Both the position numbers and the translations under genes were made by a program. 64,000 bases of DNA, from the NCBI GenBank assembly GCA_900766185.1, contig CAAFUL010000089.1, positions 1-64,000 on the forward strand, read 5' to 3'. Origin of the DNA: an uncultured Johnsonella sp. GTDB lineage: Bacteria > Bacillota > Clostridia > Lachnospirales > Lachnospiraceae. The stretch's first letter is position 1. Each line of letters starts with the position of its first letter. The notes beneath the pieces were generated by a model, which did no database searches, was not told the DNA's origin, and saw nothing but the letters and a program-made list of their open reading frames with translations. Of the stretch, positions 16,045-25,159 are shown in pieces.

Positions 16045-17223
16045 TTAATCAAATAATCCTTTTAAATAACCATAACCTTCTTCATCCATTTTCTCATAAG
16101 GTATGAATCTTAGAGAGGCGGAATTAATACAATACCTCAGTCCGCCGCTTTCCTTCGGACCGTCATCAAATACATGCCCAAGATGAATGTCGGCACTGCG
16201 ACTTCTTACTTCCGTACGATGCATATTGAAACTGTTATCCTCTGAATACTTAATCAAATCCTTTGATATAGGTTTTGAAAAACTTGGCCAACCGCAGCCC
16301 GAGGAGAATTTATCGGTTGAAGAAAAAAGCGGTTCTCCGGAGGTTATATCCACATAAATGCCTTTTTCAAAATTATCCCAGTACTCATTGGAAAAAGCAC
16401 GCTCGGTGTCATTTTTAAGGGCTACATTATATTGTGTATCACTTAACTTATCTTTAAGCTCCTCATCAGAGGGCTTTTTATACTTATCCTCATCTATAAT
16501 AGGCTCACTTGCCTTATTTAAGTCTATATGACAATAACCTGTAGGATTCTTCTTAAGGTAGTTCTGGTGATATTCCTCAGCTTTGAAAAATTGCTCCAAA
16601 GGAAGTACCTCCACTACTATAGGTGATTGATAGCTGTCCTGCTCTTTTTTAAGTACCTCTTCAATAATCTGCTTATCCGCTTCGTCAGTATAATACACAC
16701 CGCTTCTGTACTGAGTACCCTTATCATTGCCTTGTTTATTAAGACTTGTGGGATCAACTACTCTAAGGTAGTACTTGAGTAAGGTTTTTAGACTAATCTC
16801 ATCAGGATCATATGTAACTTTGACTGTTTCAGCGTGCCCGCTGTTACGATATACCAGATCCTCATAGGATGGATTTTCAGTATTTCCGTTGGCATAACCG
16901 CTTACAGCATCAAGTACTCCGGGGATTTTTTCCACATAAGCTTCAATTCCCCAAAAACAGCCTCCTGCAAGATATATGTCTTTACTTTTTGTATTATCTA
17001 TATTAACAGTCTGTGTATTTGAATTCATACCTGCCTCCTTATTTTTATTATTATCTGTGTTTGCTACAGTATTGTTATCAGCCAATGCCCTGCTTTTATT
17101 AAGTTTGGGAGCTATATGTGCCAAGCAAAAGAAAATACTAAAGCATAGCAAAACTGAAAAAAACACTTTACCAAACCTTCCTAATGATACAACATATTTT
17201 TTTATAATGTCAAATATATGCAT
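16045..17223 (-). CDS. msrAB: Membrane-anchored/secreted methionine sulfoxide reductase MsrAB
   Basis: A 392-residue fusion. An N-terminal hydrophobic segment (~18-38) and an Asn/Lys-rich linker put the enzyme outside the membrane. The MsrA domain (~82-235) has GGCFWGIEAY with the catalytic Cys, HAETVKVTYDP and GTQYRSGVYY. The MsrB domain (~255-390) has SGCGWPSFSKPI, EVRSRSADIHLGHVFDDGP and RYCINSASLRF with its catalytic Cys. It repairs S- and R-methionine sulfoxide in exported proteins. In streptococci an msrAB gene also lies next to a YesMN-type two-component system (recalled, not checked), which makes redox or envelope-stress sensing a reasonable inference here. Confidence 0.95.
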   Translation of the reverse strand: MHIFDIIKKYVVSLGRFGKVFFSVLLCFSIFFCLAHIAPKLNKSRALADNNTVANTDNNKNKEAGMNSNTQTVNIDNTKSKDIYLAGGCFWGIEAYVEKIPGVLDAVSGYANGNTENPSYEDLVYRNSGHAETVKVTYDPDEISLKTLLKYYLRVVDPTSLNKQGNDKGTQYRSGVYYTDEADKQIIEEVLKKEQDSYQSPIVVEVLPLEQFFKAEEYHQNYLKKNPTGYCHIDLNKASEPIIDEDKYKKPSDEELKDKLSDTQYNVALKNDTERAFSNEYWDNFEKGIYVDITSGEPLFSSTDKFSSGCGWPSFSKPISKDLIKYSEDNSFNMHRTEVRSRSADIHLGHVFDDGPKESGGLRYCINSASLRFIPYEKMDEEGYGYLKGLFD

Positions 17224-17462
17224 AATAAGCCTTCCTCCATAATATTTCTAAAAATAGTTACTATAATTATAATAAACTAAAGCTGATATAAATAAAATAG
17301 AATTTGATAAGAAAAAACTGTGTTTTTGTCAGATGATTATTATTAAAACTTATCTCAATTAATATATGGCTTAATCCCAATATCAATGCTATACTGGACA
17401 CAGATATTGCTCTTGACTGATGAAACTGTTGTAAAGAAAAAATATTTAAGTAGGAGATTTAT

Positions 17463-17954
17463 ATGGAAAAGTTTACATTTGCCTATGTACCAAAAAGTGT
17501 TGAAGAGTTAAAAGCCCTGCCGGAGTCGCTTATGGATTCTCCTTATAAGAGTGCAGCCCTTACTATGCTTGTGCTTTGTAATTATAAAAATGATGTGGAA
17601 GGTACACACAGTATGCTGGACTTTTTAAAAGGTCCGGAGCCTTTAAACCCTTATGAAAAACAGTTTTTAAGAGACAGATTAAGAGATAAAGAGTATAAGC
17701 CTTTTTCATTTTTTGAGGGTGCCAATGTTGATAACGATTATACTCCTACCCTCCCTTTAACTATTGTCGTAAGTGAGACGCCTTATTCTTTTAGGGAAGA
17801 TAATTGGGCAACACTTTATATTAAAAGCGGCGGAGCGGACAGCCCAAGACCTATAAAGTTTCGTAGAAAGCCTTCTACAGGTCAGTGGTTTGTTAATGAG
17901 ATACAATGTCTGTCGGATATAAGAACTCCAAAGTCGATTGATCCTTGGGCATAA
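17463..17954 (+). CDS. Small conserved protein of unknown function (DUF6935-like)
   Basis: A 163-residue soluble protein without signal peptide or membrane segment. PKSVEELKALPESLMDSPYK and the following hydrophobic stretch recall the DUF6935 family from memory; I am not certain. The middle contains PYEKQFLRDRLRDKEYKPFSFFEG and the end W-rich IDPWA. Several Pro/Trp residues suggest a compact beta-rich domain. AGGAG is well placed before the ATG. It appears monocistronic and divergent from msrAB. Confidence 0.7.
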   Translation: MEKFTFAYVPKSVEELKALPESLMDSPYKSAALTMLVLCNYKNDVEGTHSMLDFLKGPEPLNPYEKQFLRDRLRDKEYKPFSFFEGANVDNDYTPTLPLTIVVSETPYSFREDNWATLYIKSGGADSPRPIKFRRKPSTGQWFVNEIQCLSDIRTPKSIDPWA

Positions 17955-18049
17955 GTAGTGCAATGTGTCATTTATATTTAATTAATATCAGCAATAGTAG
18001 AGTAGATTTCAAAATTCTTTATTATATACTTGACATTCGCCGTGTTTAT

Positions 18050-18140
18050 TTATTTAAGAAACAATCACTATACGCAAGCAAGCTTTACTATAGCAAATAG
18101 ATATAGTATACTAATACCGGTGTATCGTTTCTTAAATAAG
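18050..18140. repeat. Foldback sequence in intergenic region
   Basis: TTATTTAAGAAACAATC at 18050-18066 is nearly complementary to TATCGTTTCTTAAATAAG at 18123-18140, with an A+T-rich interior that includes GCAAGCAAGCTTTAC, reminiscent of the centre of family B. A second small hairpin (GGCGTAG-TTTA-CTACGCC) is at 18346-18363. No gene is seen in 17955-18483. Confidence 0.5.
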
Positions 18141-18483
18141 TGCACCAAATAACTTGCTTCTTTCCTGATTGCATATATCAAAACCTTTACTGCAGCTGCA
18201 CTGCGCCTATGTTTTTTGATGTATACACTCAGAAAAATATTCATAGTTTTTGGCATACCTATTTTACGAACGCTGCACCGGCGTATCTTAAATTAATTAA
18301 ATCAGTTCTGCCGGTTGATTTTTACAGGTAATCAGCTTGTAAGTCGGCGTAGTTTACTACGCCTTCTTTCGCTGTCTTGCACCTGAAAGGTAAAGAATGA
18401 AGCAGTTCGATTATTATATGAGCGCTATAACAGTACCAAAAGTCTTAAAATAAAATCAGTTTTAAGCTTAGATGGAGTTTTTT

Positions 18484-19080
18484 ATGCTTAGTAACAGAGA
18501 TATATTAAAAAAAATACTTAGAAGAATAAGAGAGGCTTCTTATGTGGAGCCTGAAGATATACCCAATATTGATTTATATATGGATCAAGTCACTACATTT
18601 ATGGATGAACATCTTAAAAACAATAAGAGATATCCAAGTGATAAGGCGCTGACCAAGACTATGATTAATAATTATACTAAGAATCGTCTTCTACCTCCGC
18701 CTGTGAAAAAAAAATACAGCAAAGAACATATGCTGCTTCTTTTATTCATATATTATTTTAAAAATCTGCTTACATTTTCGGATATAGAAAACATTTTTAA
18801 GCCTATTACCAACCTGCACTTTTCCAACAAAGAAAAGTCGGGTATAGATTTGGAGGACATATACAAAGAGGTTATTAAACTTAATAAACCTGATGTATAT
18901 GAGTTGCAAAAGGATGTTATAAGGAAGTTTAAAAAGGCGGGTAAAAGTTTTGAGGAAGCGGATAAGGAGCAAAGAGAGCAGTTAATACTTTTTGCCTTTA
19001 TATGCGACCTTGCTTTTGATGTGTATATGAAAAAGCAAATTATAGAGCAAATATCGGATTATTTGACAGAACTGGATTAA
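18484..19080 (+). CDS. DUF1836 family protein
   Basis: I choose the ATG at 18484; the earlier ATG at 18472 overlaps the GGAG that serves as its ribosome site. The 198-residue product has the DUF1836 layout. An N-terminal segment (PNIDLYMDQVTTFMDEHL) is followed by YPSDKALTKTMINNYTKNRLLPPPVKKKYSKEH in two parts, a winged-helix/MerR-like helix-turn-helix, and then LLFIYYFKNLLTFSDIE. It is probably a DNA-binding regulator with unknown targets. It is followed after 31 bases by the polysaccharide deacetylase gene, which it may accompany. Confidence 0.8.
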   Translation: MLSNRDILKKILRRIREASYVEPEDIPNIDLYMDQVTTFMDEHLKNNKRYPSDKALTKTMINNYTKNRLLPPPVKKKYSKEHMLLLLFIYYFKNLLTFSDIENIFKPITNLHFSNKEKSGIDLEDIYKEVIKLNKPDVYELQKDVIRKFKKAGKSFEEADKEQREQLILFAFICDLAFDVYMKKQIIEQISDYLTELD

Positions 19081-19111
19081 TATTATTTTAGTAAGAGGAG
19101 GTTATTGAGAA

Positions 19112-20296
19112 TTGTTTTCATTAAGTAAAAGTATCAATAAATTAATTTACGCATTATTGTTTAGCATAGTATTTGTATTGCCGTTTACATTTACGGCAAA
19201 GGCAAATGGGGGACTTAAGGTATCTTACGCTATGTACTTTACCGATGCCGGTTGGTCTTCATGGTCACAGGATAACAGCTATCTCTTTAAGTACGGTTTT
19301 TATCCTAATGCCTTTAAGGCAAGCCTTCAAAATCAGCCTGAAAATATGTCGGGTACAGTACAGTATCAAGTTAACTTAAGTGGTACGGGTTGGCTTGACT
19401 GGGCGGAAAACGGTGCCGAAACGGGTAATGCTTCTTCAAATATGCCTTTAGAGGCTATAAAAGTAAAGCTTAACGGTGATTTGGAAAACCATTATGATAT
19501 ATATACAAAGGTACTTTCGGAAGGTAAGTGGAGCGATTGGGTAAAAAACGGTGATACTGCCGGAAAAAGCGGAGAAGGAAAGCATATTGACGGAGTAAGA
19601 ATAGCAATAACTTCAAAGAATGCAGGCTTGCCGGCTGATGTACCCGAGCCGTCTATGGTAGTGGGAAGAAATATAGATCCGAACAAACCTATGATTGCGC
19701 TTACCTTTGATGACGGTCCAAGTCACGGACTGACCGAGAGAGTTATAGCTGCCTTAGATAAAGTCGGCGGAAAGGGAACTTTCTTTATGGTAGGCTCAAG
19801 AATTGCCGGTGCCAATGAGCAAACTGTAAAAATGATGTATGCTAACGGGCATGAGCTTGGAAATCATACCTACTCACATGTGGCAATAACCAAGCAATCG
19901 GAATCCCAAAGAGCCCAGGCTATGGCAGCCACCAACAACAGAATAAGGGCGTTAACGGGAGTAAACCCAAAGGTTTTCAGACCACCGTACGGTGCTGTCA
20001 ACCAGGCGGCTAAGGCAACTATGGCAGCACAGGGAATGTCAAGTGTGCTTTGGTCGGTGGATACCTTAGACTGGAAGTATAAGGACACCAACCGTGTAGT
20101 TAATTATATACTGAACAATGCAAAGGATGGAGATATAGTGCTGATGCATGACATACATCCGACTACGGTGGCAGCAGCGGAGATAGTGATTCCTGAGCTG
20201 GTAAAAAGAGGTTATCAACTTGTAACCGTATCCGAGCTTGCAAGTTTCAGAGGTGGTATGGTTCCCGGAGGAAGCTACGGAAGTTTTAGAAAGTAA
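19112..20296 (+). CDS. Secreted polysaccharide deacetylase with ChW repeats
   Basis: A 394-residue protein starting at a TTG (AGGAGG ten bases upstream), with a signal peptide ending near AKANG. Residues ~36-168 hold three Clostridial hydrophobic W (ChW) repeats (GWSSWSQDN, GWLDWAENG, KWSDWVKNG), thought to act in cell-surface attachment. The NodB catalytic domain follows: TFDDGP (198-203, catalytic and metal Asp), the metal His pair in NHTYSH (252 and 256), RPPYG (290-294) and LMHDIH (344-349). Expected activity is metal-dependent deacetylation of peptidoglycan GlcNAc or another wall glycan. Confidence 0.92.
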   Translation: MFSLSKSINKLIYALLFSIVFVLPFTFTAKANGGLKVSYAMYFTDAGWSSWSQDNSYLFKYGFYPNAFKASLQNQPENMSGTVQYQVNLSGTGWLDWAENGAETGNASSNMPLEAIKVKLNGDLENHYDIYTKVLSEGKWSDWVKNGDTAGKSGEGKHIDGVRIAITSKNAGLPADVPEPSMVVGRNIDPNKPMIALTFDDGPSHGLTERVIAALDKVGGKGTFFMVGSRIAGANEQTVKMMYANGHELGNHTYSHVAITKQSESQRAQAMAATNNRIRALTGVNPKVFRPPYGAVNQAAKATMAAQGMSSVLWSVDTLDWKYKDTNRVVNYILNNAKDGDIVLMHDIHPTTVAAAEIVIPELVKRGYQLVTVSELASFRGGMVPGGSYGSFRK

Positions 20297-20317
20297 TTAA
20301 AAATGTGTTAATATAAG

Positions 20318-20383
20318 AGGCTGTAGCAAGGTAGGAATTTTTTGTAAAAAGTACTTACAAAAAATCATACTTTGCAGCAGCCT
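20318..20383 (+). promoter_or_regulatory. Long leader hairpin upstream of the ABC-F gene
   Basis: A ~29-bp imperfect stem (20318-20347 with 20355-20383, AGGCTG.. paired with ..CAGCCT) has a TTTTTTGTAA/TTACAAAAAA top. It ends 34 bases before the ABC-F start codon. It may terminate the deacetylase transcript, or act as an attenuator of the kind found ahead of antibiotic-responsive ABC-F genes (inference). Confidence 0.5.
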
Positions 20384-20416
20384 TGCTATTGCAAAAGAAA
20401 GGATTGGATTGAAAAG

Positions 20417-22054
20417 ATGATAAGTGCAAACGGCATAACCTTAAGACTGGGTAAAAAGGCATTGTTTGAAGATGTTAATATAAAATTTGTAGAGGGGAAT
20501 TGTTACGGACTCATAGGTGCCAACGGTGCCGGGAAGTCCACATTTCTTAAGATACTTTCAGGGCAGCTTGACTCAACAAGCGGAGAGGTGGTTATGACTC
20601 CGGGTCAAAGACTTTCCTTCCTTGAACAGGATCATTTCAAGTATGATGAGTATACGGTTTTAGATACTGTAATTATGGGAAATAAGCGTCTTTATGAGAT
20701 CATGAAAGAAAAGGATGCCATATATGCCAAGGAAGATTTTTCAGATGAGGACGGTATAAAGGCGGCAGAGCTTGAGGGCGAGTTTGCCACTATGAACGGT
20801 TGGGAAGCGGAAGCCGATGCAGCCAATCTGCTTAACGGTTTAGGTGTGGAAGTCGAGCATCATTACAGTCTTATGAAGGACTTGACCGGTGCACTGAAGG
20901 TTAAGGTGCTTCTTGCCAAGGCACTTTTTGGTAATCCTGATGTACTTTTACTGGACGAGCCTACAAACCATTTGGATCTGGATGCAATAGCATGGCTTGA
21001 GGAGTTTTTGATAAATTTTGAGAACACCGTAATAGTGGTATCACATGATAGATATTTCCTTAACAAAGTTTGCACTATGATAGCTGATATAGATTACGGC
21101 AAGATACAGCTTTATGCCGGAAACTACGACTTTTGGTATGAGTCAAGTCAGCTTATGATCAAGCAAATGAAAGAGGCTAACAGAAAGAAAGAAGAAAAGA
21201 TAAAAGAACTTCAGGAGTTTATACAGCGTTTCTCAGCCAATGCTTCAAAGTCAAAGCAGGCTACTTCAAGAAAGAGGGCATTGGAAAAGATAGAGCTTGA
21301 TGATATAAGACCTTCTTCAAGAAAGTATCCTTACATAGACTTTAGACCTAACAGAGAAATAGGTAACGAAGTGCTTAGCGTTGAAGGGCTTTCAAAGACA
21401 ATAGACAAAGTTAAGGTGCTTGATAATATAAGCTTTGTGCTTAACAGGGATGATAAGGTGGCCTTGGTAGGTCCTAATGAAAGAGCCAAAACGGTGCTTT
21501 TTAAGATACTTTTAGGTGAGATGGAGCCTGATGAGGGTAATTATAAGTGGGGTATAACCACTACACAAAGTTATTTTCCAAAGGATAACAGTAAGATATT
21601 TGCCGGAGAAGAGACCATAGTAGAGTGGCTTACACAGTATTCCGAAAATAAGGACACAACCTATGTAAGAGGTTTCCTCGGTCGTATGCTTTTTGCAGGA
21701 GATGACGGCGTAAAGAAGGTAAAGGTGCTTTCAGGAGGAGAAAAGGTAAGATGTATGCTGTCAAAGCTTATGATAAGCGGAGCCAATGTACTTATGCTTG
21801 ACGAGCCTACCGACCATCTTGATATGGAAAGTATTACCGCACTTAACAACGGATTGATAAAATTCCCCGGTGTACTTATATTCTCTTCAAGAGACCATCA
21901 GGTAGTGCAAACAACTGCCAACAGAATTATGGAAATAATTAACGGTAAATTAGTGGATAAGCTTACTACATACGATGAATATCTTGATTCAGATGAGATG
22001 GCAAGAAAGAGATTCACCTTTACAGTGTCAGAGGCTGAAGAGAGTGATGATTAG
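20417..22054 (+). CDS. ABC-F family ATPase with one degenerate ATP site
   Basis: The start is the ATG at 20417; an upstream in-frame ATG lies in the leader hairpin. The 545-residue protein has two ABC domains joined by a linker (~245-315) and no membrane domain, as in ribosome-associated ABC-F proteins of the YkpA/YbiT type. Domain 1 has canonical Walker A GANGAGKST (34-42), Walker B LLLDEPTNHLD and switch His210, but its signature is LTGALK (156-161) instead of LSGGQK. Domain 2 has Walker A GPNERAKTV (352-360) instead of GPNGAGKTT, TDHLD instead of TNHLD, and Arg492 where the switch His should be, yet a normal signature LSGGEK (438-443). All odd residues belong to the same composite site (Walker A2 + signature 1). 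The rest is intact, so it is not obviously a decaying gene. Confidence 0.9.
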   Translation: MISANGITLRLGKKALFEDVNIKFVEGNCYGLIGANGAGKSTFLKILSGQLDSTSGEVVMTPGQRLSFLEQDHFKYDEYTVLDTVIMGNKRLYEIMKEKDAIYAKEDFSDEDGIKAAELEGEFATMNGWEAEADAANLLNGLGVEVEHHYSLMKDLTGALKVKVLLAKALFGNPDVLLLDEPTNHLDLDAIAWLEEFLINFENTVIVVSHDRYFLNKVCTMIADIDYGKIQLYAGNYDFWYESSQLMIKQMKEANRKKEEKIKELQEFIQRFSANASKSKQATSRKRALEKIELDDIRPSSRKYPYIDFRPNREIGNEVLSVEGLSKTIDKVKVLDNISFVLNRDDKVALVGPNERAKTVLFKILLGEMEPDEGNYKWGITTTQSYFPKDNSKIFAGEETIVEWLTQYSENKDTTYVRGFLGRMLFAGDDGVKKVKVLSGGEKVRCMLSKLMISGANVLMLDEPTDHLDMESITALNNGLIKFPGVLIFSSRDHQVVQTTANRIMEIINGKLVDKLTTYDEYLDSDEMARKRFTFTVSEAEESDD

Positions 22055-22075
22055 TAAAGGGGAGTATTATAAGCT

Positions 22076-22834
22076 ATGAAAAAAATGATTTCGTGGAATG
22101 TCAACGGCTTAAGAGCCTGTGTGACTAAGGGCTTTCTTGACTTTTTTAAAGAGATTGATGCGGATATTTTTTGCCTGCAGGAAACTAAGCTTAGTGAAGG
22201 GCAGATAGAGCTTGACCTTTTAGGATACTACGATTATTGGAATTATGCGGATAAAAAGGGCTATTCCGGAGTAGCTGTATTTACTAAAGAAAAGCCGTTA
22301 AGTGTAAGCTACGGACTCGGTATAGATGAGCATGACCATGAAGGCAGAGTTATTACCTTAGAGTTTGATGATTATTATGTAATTACCTGCTATACCCCAA
22401 ACTCCAAGAGTGAGCTTGCAAGGCTTGACTACCGTATGACATGGGAAGATGATTTTCTAAAGTATGTAAAGAAACTTGATGAAAAAAAGCCTGTAATATA
22501 CTGCGGAGACTTAAATGTAGCACATAAGGAAATAGATCTTAAAAATCCAAGCAGTAACAGAAAAAATCCGGGATTTACAGATGAAGAAAGAGAAAAGATG
22601 AGCATAGCCCTAGATGCGGGCTTTGTTGACACATTCAGAAAATTATATCCCGATGCAAAGGATATGTATTCATGGTGGTCATATAGGGCGTCTGCCAGAG
22701 CCAAGAATGTAGGCTGGCGTATTGATTATTTTATAGTTTCACAAAGGCTTGAAGGAAAAATAAAAGATGCCAAGATACATATGGATATAACCGGATCGGA
22801 TCATTGTCCGGTAGAGCTTGAGATAGATGTATAA
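22076..22834 (+). CDS. xth: Exodeoxyribonuclease III (AP endonuclease)
   Basis: A 252-residue enzyme of the endonuclease/exonuclease/phosphatase fold. It has MISWNVNGLRA (catalytic Asn), LQETKL with Glu36, the catalytic pair in GDLNVAHKEID, WWSYRASARAKNVGWRIDYF and the C-terminal SDHCPVELEI with the general-base His. It nicks DNA at abasic sites in base excision repair. GGGGAG lies ~14 bases before the ATG. A YjbR-type gene follows after 3 bases. Confidence 0.96.
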   Translation: MKKMISWNVNGLRACVTKGFLDFFKEIDADIFCLQETKLSEGQIELDLLGYYDYWNYADKKGYSGVAVFTKEKPLSVSYGLGIDEHDHEGRVITLEFDDYYVITCYTPNSKSELARLDYRMTWEDDFLKYVKKLDEKKPVIYCGDLNVAHKEIDLKNPSSNRKNPGFTDEEREKMSIALDAGFVDTFRKLYPDAKDMYSWWSYRASARAKNVGWRIDYFIVSQRLEGKIKDAKIHMDITGSDHCPVELEIDV

Positions 22835-22837
22835 AAT

Positions 22838-23200
22838 ATGCAAAAAGAAGAAATTATCCTTTATATAGAAAAAAAGTATAAGGTAAAGCCTCAATTCCCG
22901 TGGGCACCAAGGGCAGAGCATATGGTATTTAAGCATAGCAAAAATAAAAAATGGTTTGCCCTGATCATGGGAGTTACAGGAGGTAAGCTTGGACTTGAAA
23001 CCGGAGATATTGTTGAAGTTATCAATTTAAAATGTGATACGGACTTATCGGCAAATATAAGGATGAGCAAGGGGATATTGCCGGCTTATCATATGAATAA
23101 GAAGCATTGGATATCTGTGATTTTAGATGAAAGAGTGGCGGATGATACTGTAAAGTCACTTATAGATTTAAGTTTTGAGCTTACAGCAGTAAAAAAGTAA
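22838..23200 (+). CDS. MmcQ/YjbR family protein
   Basis: A 120-residue protein with the CyaY-like YjbR fold signature: PQFPWAPRAEHMVFKHSKNK, KWFALIMG, VINLKCD, GILPAYHMNKKHWISVILD and a C-terminal helix. Members are small cytoplasmic proteins proposed to bind DNA; the function is not established. It follows xth after 3 bases, so they are likely co-expressed. Confidence 0.88.
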   Translation: MQKEEIILYIEKKYKVKPQFPWAPRAEHMVFKHSKNKKWFALIMGVTGGKLGLETGDIVEVINLKCDTDLSANIRMSKGILPAYHMNKKHWISVILDERVADDTVKSLIDLSFELTAVKK

Positions 23201-23290
23201 TAAGCGTAAAGTTGTGATTTAAGAAAAGCAAAGCCAAATATAGCTTTTATTGACTTTGTGTTTTGTAAATAATAAAACAGAGGTAAAGTC

Positions 23291-25153
23291 ATGAAAATAA
23301 AAATATACAAAGAGAAGGCTTATATTTATCCTTTGGGGATCGTTACACATAAAGACGGATTTCATATAAGTGCGGTATCTTCTTCAGCATCACTTTTTTT
23401 GCTTTTGTATCATAGAAATGAAGAAGAGTTTTGTGAAAAAATAGAATTTCCCAAGGAATATAGAGTAGGAAATGTATGGTCCATGAGCATAAGTTGTGAC
23501 AAGGTAGATGAGATAGAAGAACTTTTCAAAATGGAATACAACTTAAGTAATGGAGTAGCGGTTTTTCCCGACCCTTACGGCAAAAGTTACAGCGGAAGGG
23601 ACAGCTACAAAAAAGCAGAGCAGCTTTACAATATAAAAAGAAGCCCGATAATTTTAAGCGATTTTGACTGGGGAGATGATAAGCCTATAGGGCGGGATTT
23701 TAATGAGGCTATAATATATAAAATGAGCGTAAGAGGTTTTACCAAATCCCCAAGTTCAAAGTCCGTACATAAGGGAACATTTACTGCTATAGTTGATGAA
23801 GATAAACTAAACTTTCTAAAAAAACTGGGAGTAAATGCCATAGAGCTTTTACCCTCTCAGGAGTTTGAGGAGCTTATGTTTGAAAGCAGCTACAAAGCAA
23901 AACAGGGAATAGAAGCTACCGGAAAGATTAATTACTGGGGTTATACAAAGGCATATCATTTTGCACCTAAGGCAAGTTTTTGTACCAGAAAAAACAGAAA
24001 TCCAAGCCTTGAATTCAAAAAAATGGTGAAAAAGCTGCATGAGCATGATATTGAAATCATACCTGAGTTTTATTTTACCACAGACATGTCGGAAGAGTAT
24101 ATACTGTCCGTACTGAGGTATTGGCATATTGAGTACCATATAGACGGTGCCCATATAGTGGGCAGAAATTTATCGGCTAATATAGCAAAAGACCCTTACC
24201 TTAGTAATATGAAGTTGATTGCACAGTTTTGGGAAGGCGATATATCAAGTAAGAAAAACTTTGTTGCATTATGTAATGATAACTTTCAAAATGAGATGAG
24301 AAGGGTCTTAAAAGGTGATGAGGCTATGCTTGAGAGCCTTATAAGAAATATCTCATATCAGGATAAAAATATAGTAAAGGTCAACTATATAGCGGATATA
24401 AAGGGATTTAGCCTCTGGGATCTTGTAAGTTATGATATTAAGCATAATGAGCAAAACGGCGAAAATAATAAAGACGGTACAGATAATAATTTTTCATGGA
24501 ATTGCGGTATAGAGGGAGCTACAAGAAAAAAACAGGTATTAAGTTTAAGGCATAGACAACTTAGGAATGCCTCTATTTTGCTGTTTTTAAGTAAGGGAGT
24601 GCCTATGCTTACATCTTCTGATGAAGTAGGGCAAAGTAAGCTGGGAAACAACAATACATATTGTCAGGATAATGAGCTCTCATGGTTTAATTGGAAACTT
24701 TTAAAAAAGAACGAACAAATATATAAATGGTTTTGTTTTATAATAGATTTTAGAAGAAAACATCCGGTATTTTACGGCAGGGAAGCGGTACGAAATATGG
24801 ATTACCTTGCCTGCGGTATGCCTGATGTATCTTATCATGGAACTAAAATATGGAAACTTGAATTAGAGCCTTATAAAAGACAGCTTGGTATACTTTATTG
24901 CGGAAAGTATGCTAAAAAAGAAGATGAAGGTTTTGATAATGATTTCTATGTTATGTATAATATGCACTGGGAAGAGCATGAATTCGACCTTCCCAGATTA
25001 AAGAACAATTTAGCTTGGTATGTTTGCATAGATACTTCTTTGGAAGAAAATTACGGATTTTATGAGGAAGGTTTAGAGCCGTCTTTGGGAAATAATTTAA
25101 GTTATAAATTAAAAGCAAGAAGCATAGCAGTGCTTAAAAGCAAGGAGAAATAA
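23291..25153 (+). CDS. GlgX/pullulanase-like GH13-fold protein lacking catalytic residues
   Basis: A 620-residue protein with the layout of glycogen-debranching GH13 enzymes: an N-terminal CBM48-like region, a barrel, and a C-terminal beta domain. Scaffold segments such as INYWGYTKAYHFAP and NGENNKDGTDNNFSWNCG are well kept. The catalytic positions are not. In conserved region II YHIDGAHIV replaces YHVDGFRFD, so the nucleophile Asp is Val290. In region III AQFWE replaces AEPWD, so the acid/base Glu is Gln312. In region IV DIKGF replaces AHDGF, so His-Asp is Ile370-Lys371. Region I (IEIIPEFYF) also lacks the usual D..NH residues. It cannot be a normal glycosidase, but the frame is intact; a glycan-binding or regulatory role is plausible. 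Confidence 0.85.
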   Translation: MKIKIYKEKAYIYPLGIVTHKDGFHISAVSSSASLFLLLYHRNEEEFCEKIEFPKEYRVGNVWSMSISCDKVDEIEELFKMEYNLSNGVAVFPDPYGKSYSGRDSYKKAEQLYNIKRSPIILSDFDWGDDKPIGRDFNEAIIYKMSVRGFTKSPSSKSVHKGTFTAIVDEDKLNFLKKLGVNAIELLPSQEFEELMFESSYKAKQGIEATGKINYWGYTKAYHFAPKASFCTRKNRNPSLEFKKMVKKLHEHDIEIIPEFYFTTDMSEEYILSVLRYWHIEYHIDGAHIVGRNLSANIAKDPYLSNMKLIAQFWEGDISSKKNFVALCNDNFQNEMRRVLKGDEAMLESLIRNISYQDKNIVKVNYIADIKGFSLWDLVSYDIKHNEQNGENNKDGTDNNFSWNCGIEGATRKKQVLSLRHRQLRNASILLFLSKGVPMLTSSDEVGQSKLGNNNTYCQDNELSWFNWKLLKKNEQIYKWFCFIIDFRRKHPVFYGREAVRNMDYLACGMPDVSYHGTKIWKLELEPYKRQLGILYCGKYAKKEDEGFDNDFYVMYNMHWEEHEFDLPRLKNNLAWYVCIDTSLEENYGFYEEGLEPSLGNNLSYKLKARSIAVLKSKEK

Positions 25154-25159
25154 AGTTAG

